Source: Phycisphaerales bacterium
GTDB taxonomy: Bacteria; Planctomycetota; Phycisphaerae; Phycisphaerales; UBA1924
Assembly (NCBI GenBank): GCA_905339235.1
Contig: CAJPFG010000017.1
Location: 1-64,000, forward strand
Reading direction: 5' to 3'
DNA length: 64,000 bases
Made by a program: the position numbers and the translations under genes. The notes beneath the pieces were generated by a model. It saw nothing but the letters and a program-made list of their open reading frames with translations. It ran no database searches and was not told the origin of the DNA. Positions 59,835 to 64,000 of the stretch are shown here, one piece after another; the first letter of the stretch is position 1; each line of letters begins with the position of its first letter.

Positions 59835-62825
59835 ATGGCGAGGGCACGAGCAGCAGGACCGGACGATGGCGCGCAAGCTGCTCCACAGCAAGCCTTTAGT
59901 CCAAGGTTCTTTCCTTCAAACTATCCCAACGTCCGTTTGCCCATCGCGGCTGATGGTCACCCAGGTCTCAGGCGGGGCCAGCTTGGGGCGATCCACGCCG
60001 TCGCCGGGCACCTTGCGGTGCGGCATGACCCGGCTCTCGTGGTGATGCCGACCGGCTCCGGCAAGACGGGGGTGCTCATACTGGCGCCATTCATCCAGCG
60101 GTCCACGCGGGTCCTGATCGTGACGCCGTCCCGGCAGGTTCGGTCACAGATTGCACGCGGTTTTTCGACGTTGGAGGTCCTAAGGCGTGTTGGAGTAGTC
60201 CCGGACGCCATCCACCGACCTCACGTGAAGGAGCTGACCGGTGAGATCACCACGACCGCTGGCTGGGACGACCTCCGGGCATTCAACGCGATCGTGACGA
60301 CCCCCAACACCATCAGCCCGGTCATCCAGGGAATCGCGCCGGCGCCAGACGATTTTTTCGACCTCCTCCTCATCGACGAAGCACACCACAGCCCGGCGAA
60401 GACCTGGGCCGCAGTACTCGGGGCCTTTCCTCGCGCGCAGAAGGTTTTGTTCACCGCGACTCCATTCCGCCGGGACCGCCGGGAGATCAAGGGGACCCTC
60501 GTTTTCAACTATCCGTTGAGCGAGGCTCGCCGGGATGGCGTCTTCGGCGACATCACGTTTTGTCCTGTGCTCCCGGGAGTCAATGACAATCCCGATACAG
60601 CGATCGCGGTGGCCGCTGCGGCCGCGTTCCAGGAGGATCGCGCAGCCGGGCTGGATCACCGGATCATGGTCAGGGCCAAGGAAAAGAAGAGGGGCGAGGA
60701 ACTGCTAAGCCTCTATGAGCGCGAAACCGATCTGCGGCTCCGTCTGATCCACAGCGATCATTCACTCTCCCATATCGATCAGACTCTCGACCTCATGCGG
60801 CGGGGTAAACTGGATGGCGTTGTCTGCGTCAACATGCTCGGCGAGGGATTCGACTTTCCCAACCTCAAGATCGCCGCGCTGCACTCGCCCCACAAGTCGC
60901 TCTCCGCGACCCTCCAGTTCATCGGCCGGTTTGCGCGAGTCGCCGGCGACAACATCGGCGGCGCCAGGTTCTTTGCCGTTCCGGACGAGATCGAAGGGGA
61001 CGTGAAGGAGCTTTTGCGAGAGGACGCCTCGTGGCAGCAGCTCGTCATCAACCTCTCGGAGGGACGGGTCGCCGCAGAGCGCGACGTGAGAGAGCAACTT
61101 GCGACTTTCGAGGAGCCCGAGGTCGCTGAAGCCGAAGTCGGCGACATATCGCTGTACAGCCTGCGTCCGAGGTACCACGTCAAGGTGTACAGGGTGCCAG
61201 AGGATGTGGACGTGTCCGGCCCCGTTGACCTACCTGCGCCATTTGAGGTCATTCATCGGCGGACCAGCTCGGAACTCTCGGCAACCGTCCTCATTTTGAA
61301 CGAGCAGCAGAAGCCCGACTGGTCCGACCAGCTCCGATTCGGGCGGACCGAATTTGACCTCATGGTCGTCTACTACGACGCTCACGCCAAACTCCTTTTC
61401 ATCAACTCTTCTCGCCGTTCGGACGCCCTCTATAGAGCCGTGGCGGCGTCCTTCGTTGGCGAGCGGGCCAAGATCCTCCCGCTCTATCAGACGAACCGGG
61501 TGCTGCTTGGGCTCACCAACGTGGAGTGCTTCAGCGTTGGGATGCGCAACAGGCTGCATACATCGTACAATGAATCCTACAAGATGGTCTCTGGAAGGCG
61601 GGCGAACCTCACCGTGCGCCATACGGACGGGCGGCTCTTCCATCGCGGCCACATCATGTGCAAGGCCAGGAGCGGCGCCCAGGACGTGACCCTTGGGTAC
61701 AGCAGTGCCTCGAAAATCTGGAGCTCCAACAAGGGGCCTATCCCGCACCTGGTCCGATGGTGCCAGATCCTCGCCGCGAAGCTCGCGACGGAGGGACAGA
61801 CGGCGACCGTGCCAGGGCTTGATCACCTCTCCGTCGGGGAGCCGATTCGGGAGGTGCCTGCCGACATTCTCGCGGCGGATTGGGACACGGAGGTTTACGC
61901 GGAGCACATGAAGCTCCGCTTTGCCGTGGCCAACGGCGAAGACGTTGAGCGTGACCTCCTTGACCTTGATCTCGTCGTTGACCGAGCCGCCAGTACGCGC
62001 CAGAGCATCCGCGTCCACGCCGCGTGTGATGACGAGGTCTGGAAACTCGACTTCAGGCCTAACGATGCGCCGTTCTTCGTGTTCGCTGAGCCTCCAAGGT
62101 CACGCCCCGTTGTGCATTACGGCGACGACGAGCTCGAACTATCTGCGTTCCTGAACGAGTACCCGCTCCATTTCTACTTCGCGTCGGCCGGCCGGCTGCG
62201 GGGCGACGAGTGGCATCCGTGCCCGCATCCGACCGATCCCTACAGCCGTGACTTGATCGAGGCCGTGGACTGGGACACCCAGGGTGTGAACATCCGGAAG
62301 GAGTTCTGGAAGGCAAATGAACCGACGGGCGGGCGGCTCTCGATCCACGACTACCTGCGGCGCGAGTTGAACCGACCGGACCGACCCGTGGTGTTTTACG
62401 ACCACCGCACCGGCGAAGTCGCGGACTTCCTAACGCTCCACACGGAGGCGGGCAAGACCGCAGTGAGCCTGTACCACTGCAAGGCGACGAAGGGGACTGC
62501 CCCCGGCGACCGTTTGGACAATGTGTACGAAGTCTGCGGGCAGGTCATCAAGTCATTCAATATGGTCAGCAACCCGCCTGACCTCGTGAAACACGTGAAG
62601 CGGCGGAGCCGCTCCGGTTCAGAGTTTGTACGCGGTGACCTGGCCACGTTCGAGGCAATGATGCGTGACGGGCTTTCTCGCGGCATCGTCGTCAGGTTGA
62701 TCGCGGTGCAGCCCGGGGCGTCCCGGGATGGCCTTACCGAGGATGTCCTGAGTGTGCTGGGCGCTGCGAACGAATACGTTCACCAACTGGGGCTGGACGA
62801 CCTGAAGGTGCTCGGCTCAGCCTGA
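59835..62825 (+). CDS. SF2 DEAD/DEAH helicase with C-terminal nuclease-like domain
   Basis: 996 aa. Gln49 (RRGQLGAIHAV), Walker A PTGSGKT at 72-78, DEAH box in LLIDEAHHSP near 183, FTATPFRRDR and QFIGRFARVAGDN (motif VI) define a superfamily 2 helicase. The middle (~400-800) is unassigned. Near the C-terminus GEVADFLTLHTEAGKTAVSL then YHCKATKG resembles the D...(H/C)K arrangement of a PD-(D/E)XK fold. Followed after 149 bp by an OLD-type ATPase gene in the same direction. Helicase/OLD pairs are often defence modules. Confidence 0.83.
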   Translation: MARARAAGPDDGAQAAPQQAFSPRFFPSNYPNVRLPIAADGHPGLRRGQLGAIHAVAGHLAVRHDPALVVMPTGSGKTGVLILAPFIQRSTRVLIVTPSRQVRSQIARGFSTLEVLRRVGVVPDAIHRPHVKELTGEITTTAGWDDLRAFNAIVTTPNTISPVIQGIAPAPDDFFDLLLIDEAHHSPAKTWAAVLGAFPRAQKVLFTATPFRRDRREIKGTLVFNYPLSEARRDGVFGDITFCPVLPGVNDNPDTAIAVAAAAAFQEDRAAGLDHRIMVRAKEKKRGEELLSLYERETDLRLRLIHSDHSLSHIDQTLDLMRRGKLDGVVCVNMLGEGFDFPNLKIAALHSPHKSLSATLQFIGRFARVAGDNIGGARFFAVPDEIEGDVKELLREDASWQQLVINLSEGRVAAERDVREQLATFEEPEVAEAEVGDISLYSLRPRYHVKVYRVPEDVDVSGPVDLPAPFEVIHRRTSSELSATVLILNEQQKPDWSDQLRFGRTEFDLMVVYYDAHAKLLFINSSRRSDALYRAVAASFVGERAKILPLYQTNRVLLGLTNVECFSVGMRNRLHTSYNESYKMVSGRRANLTVRHTDGRLFHRGHIMCKARSGAQDVTLGYSSASKIWSSNKGPIPHLVRWCQILAAKLATEGQTATVPGLDHLSVGEPIREVPADILAADWDTEVYAEHMKLRFAVANGEDVERDLLDLDLVVDRAASTRQSIRVHAACDDEVWKLDFRPNDAPFFVFAEPPRSRPVVHYGDDELELSAFLNEYPLHFYFASAGRLRGDEWHPCPHPTDPYSRDLIEAVDWDTQGVNIRKEFWKANEPTGGRLSIHDYLRRELNRPDRPVVFYDHRTGEVADFLTLHTEAGKTAVSLYHCKATKGTAPGDRLDNVYEVCGQVIKSFNMVSNPPDLVKHVKRRSRSGSEFVRGDLATFEAMMRDGLSRGIVVRLIAVQPGASRDGLTEDVLSVLGAANEYVHQLGLDDLKVLGSA

Positions 62826-62974
62826 AGCGAAGCACGTGCCCTACAGCCCCTGTGAAGCCTAGACCAATCGAAGCGAATCCGACCTACGACGCCGGCTACG
62901 GCATCGGTAGGCCCCTGTCATCGGCGGAACGGTCCTCGGATACCCTTGCTGACAGTACACAGTGAGCCCACACC

Positions 62975-64000
62975 ATGCACATTATTCGATTGGTTATCCG
63001 GAACTTCCGCAACCTCACCACTCTTGACATTCCGTTGCGCAAGGGCGTTACCTGCATCATCGGCGAGAACAACACCGGCAAGACGAATCTGCTGCACGCG
63101 CTTCGCCTGGTCCTCGATGGCGACTTACCCGGCTACGCAAGGCAGTTGACGCTGGCCGACGTGAGCGAGTCCGCCGCGGCCGAACACCCGTTTCAGGTCG
63201 TGGTGGCGGTCGAGTTCAGTGACTTCGAGGATGACGTGGACGCTTCCGCCTTCGCAGCCTTCTTCAAGGTGCAGGAGAACCTGGCGCGCCTGACGTACCG
63301 GTTCCGCCCGAACCCGACCGCTCGTGACGCTCTTGAAGCCGAGGAACGCGACGCGGAGGACCTCACCATCGACGACTACCGCTGGGAGATCACTGGCGGC
63401 GGGGACGAGGATCCGGCAACGATCGAATGGGACAAAGACTTCGGCCGGAGCATCCGTATCTCCGACCTGAACGATTACCTGGTGGTGTTCCTGCACGCGC
63501 TGCGGGATGTGGTAGCCGACCTCAAGTCCTCCCGGCAGTCCCCATTGCGCCGGATCATCCGTTCGCTCAGGTTGCCGCGCGACGAACAGGAGCGTTTGGT
63601 TGAGATTCTCTCGGACGCAAACACGCAGGTCGCATCCACGGACACCATCAAGCGCATCGGCGAATTACTTGACGAGCGGCTCTCAACCACCGCCGGCGAG
63701 GCATTCAAGCTGTCGATCGGCCTTGGCATGAGCAACCCGTCATTCTCGGCGATTGAACGGGCCCTCACCCTCCTGCTGTCCAGCGACAGCCACTCACGAT
63801 TTGAGCCGGGGCAGAACGGCCTGGGGCTCAACAACGTGCTCTATGTCGCGCTGCTGCTTCAGTACTTCGAGAGCCGGCTTGACGCGGACGAATGCGCCGG
63901 TGCCGTGATTCTCCTTGAAGAACCCGAAGCACATCTTCATCCGCAACTTCAGCGGGTCCTGCTGGAAACACTCAAAGCGAATGCTGTCCAGGTGCTCATC
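62975..64000 (+). CDS. OLD-family AAA ATPase / nuclease, 3' end outside window
   Basis: 342 aa visible. IRNFRNLTTLDIPL then IIGENNTGKTNLLHAL (Walker A, ~residues 30-40), the ABC-like signature NGLGLNNVLY and Walker B AVILLEEPEAHLHP near 318 are those of OLD-type ATPases; a Toprim nuclease domain would follow but lies outside. The upstream helicase is SF2, not the UvrD-like partner of Gabija, so this is not a standard Gabija pair. ATG at 62975. Confidence 0.85.
   Translation, partial: MHIIRLVIRNFRNLTTLDIPLRKGVTCIIGENNTGKTNLLHALRLVLDGDLPGYARQLTLADVSESAAAEHPFQVVVAVEFSDFEDDVDASAFAAFFKVQENLARLTYRFRPNPTARDALEAEERDAEDLTIDDYRWEITGGGDEDPATIEWDKDFGRSIRISDLNDYLVVFLHALRDVVADLKSSRQSPLRRIIRSLRLPRDEQERLVEILSDANTQVASTDTIKRIGELLDERLSTTAGEAFKLSIGLGMSNPSFSAIERALTLLLSSDSHSRFEPGQNGLGLNNVLYVALLLQYFESRLDADECAGAVILLEEPEAHLHPQLQRVLLETLKANAVQVLI

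Noticed and set aside
59835..64000. Gabija (GajAB) assignment for the helicase/OLD pair
   Set aside because: GajB is a UvrD-like SF1 helicase; the gene here has DEAH and SF2 motifs and lies before the OLD gene.

Overview
The window looks like a chromosomal segment of a high-GC planctomycete, probably a member of the Phycisphaerae. Four clues point there: an RHS-repeat protein carrying a dockerin-like pair of calcium loops, a membrane protein with a C-terminal CxxCGYP...CxxCG zinc ribbon, a bacterial MfnB-type enzyme (methanofuran pathway, known in methanogens, methylotrophs and planctomycetes), and tight ATGA/GTGA-coupled operons. This is inference; no rRNA or marker gene is present. No tRNA, rRNA or CRISPR array was seen.

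Region by region. 1-3.9 kb: the right part of an IS66 element, a gene ending in a TIR-like/deoxyribosyltransferase-like domain, and an IS3 element whose orfB is mostly deleted. 3.9-11.2 kb (minus): type II secretion/type IV pilus-like operon (secretin, GspE ATPase, three inner-membrane proteins, TPR lipoprotein) and a separate exported protein. 11.3-12.6 kb: RyR-domain gene and an ArsR-like regulator, bracketed by two identical 26-bp palindromes. 12.7-19.9 kb: giant RHS protein plus a linked membrane protein (possible immunity partner). 19.9-21.2 kb: two-gene Pycsar system (nucleotide cyclase plus PycTM effector).

21.3-44.6 kb is a mosaic accessory region with a divergent tyrosine recombinase, a methyltransferase operon, three tandem paralogues of unknown family, a HARE-HTH operon, a five-gene operon (winged helix, two DNA methyltransferases, coiled coil, HerA-like ATPase fused to a winged helix and nuclease), an IS630 fragment, an HNH operon and an M48 peptidase. 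Many genes here share an archaeal-looking TATA box placed 20-21 nt before the start codon; five also share an upstream GAGCAA..CAG box.

44.7-52.0 kb (plus): a ubiquitin-like conjugation operon (Ubl, E2, JAB peptidase, E1, small membrane protein, RING-like zinc protein) running into a HerA-like ATPase, a winged helix, a nuclease, a membrane protein, an AlpA-like protein and an integrase. The HerA/winged-helix/nuclease order repeats, as three separate genes, what the 31-33 kb protein has fused. 52.0-57.6 kb (minus): complete Wadjet JetABCD. 57.8-64 kb: unknown gene, MfnB, then an SF2 helicase followed by an OLD-type AAA ATPase that runs off the window. Most of the window therefore behaves as a defence and mobile-element island inserted among chromosomal genes.
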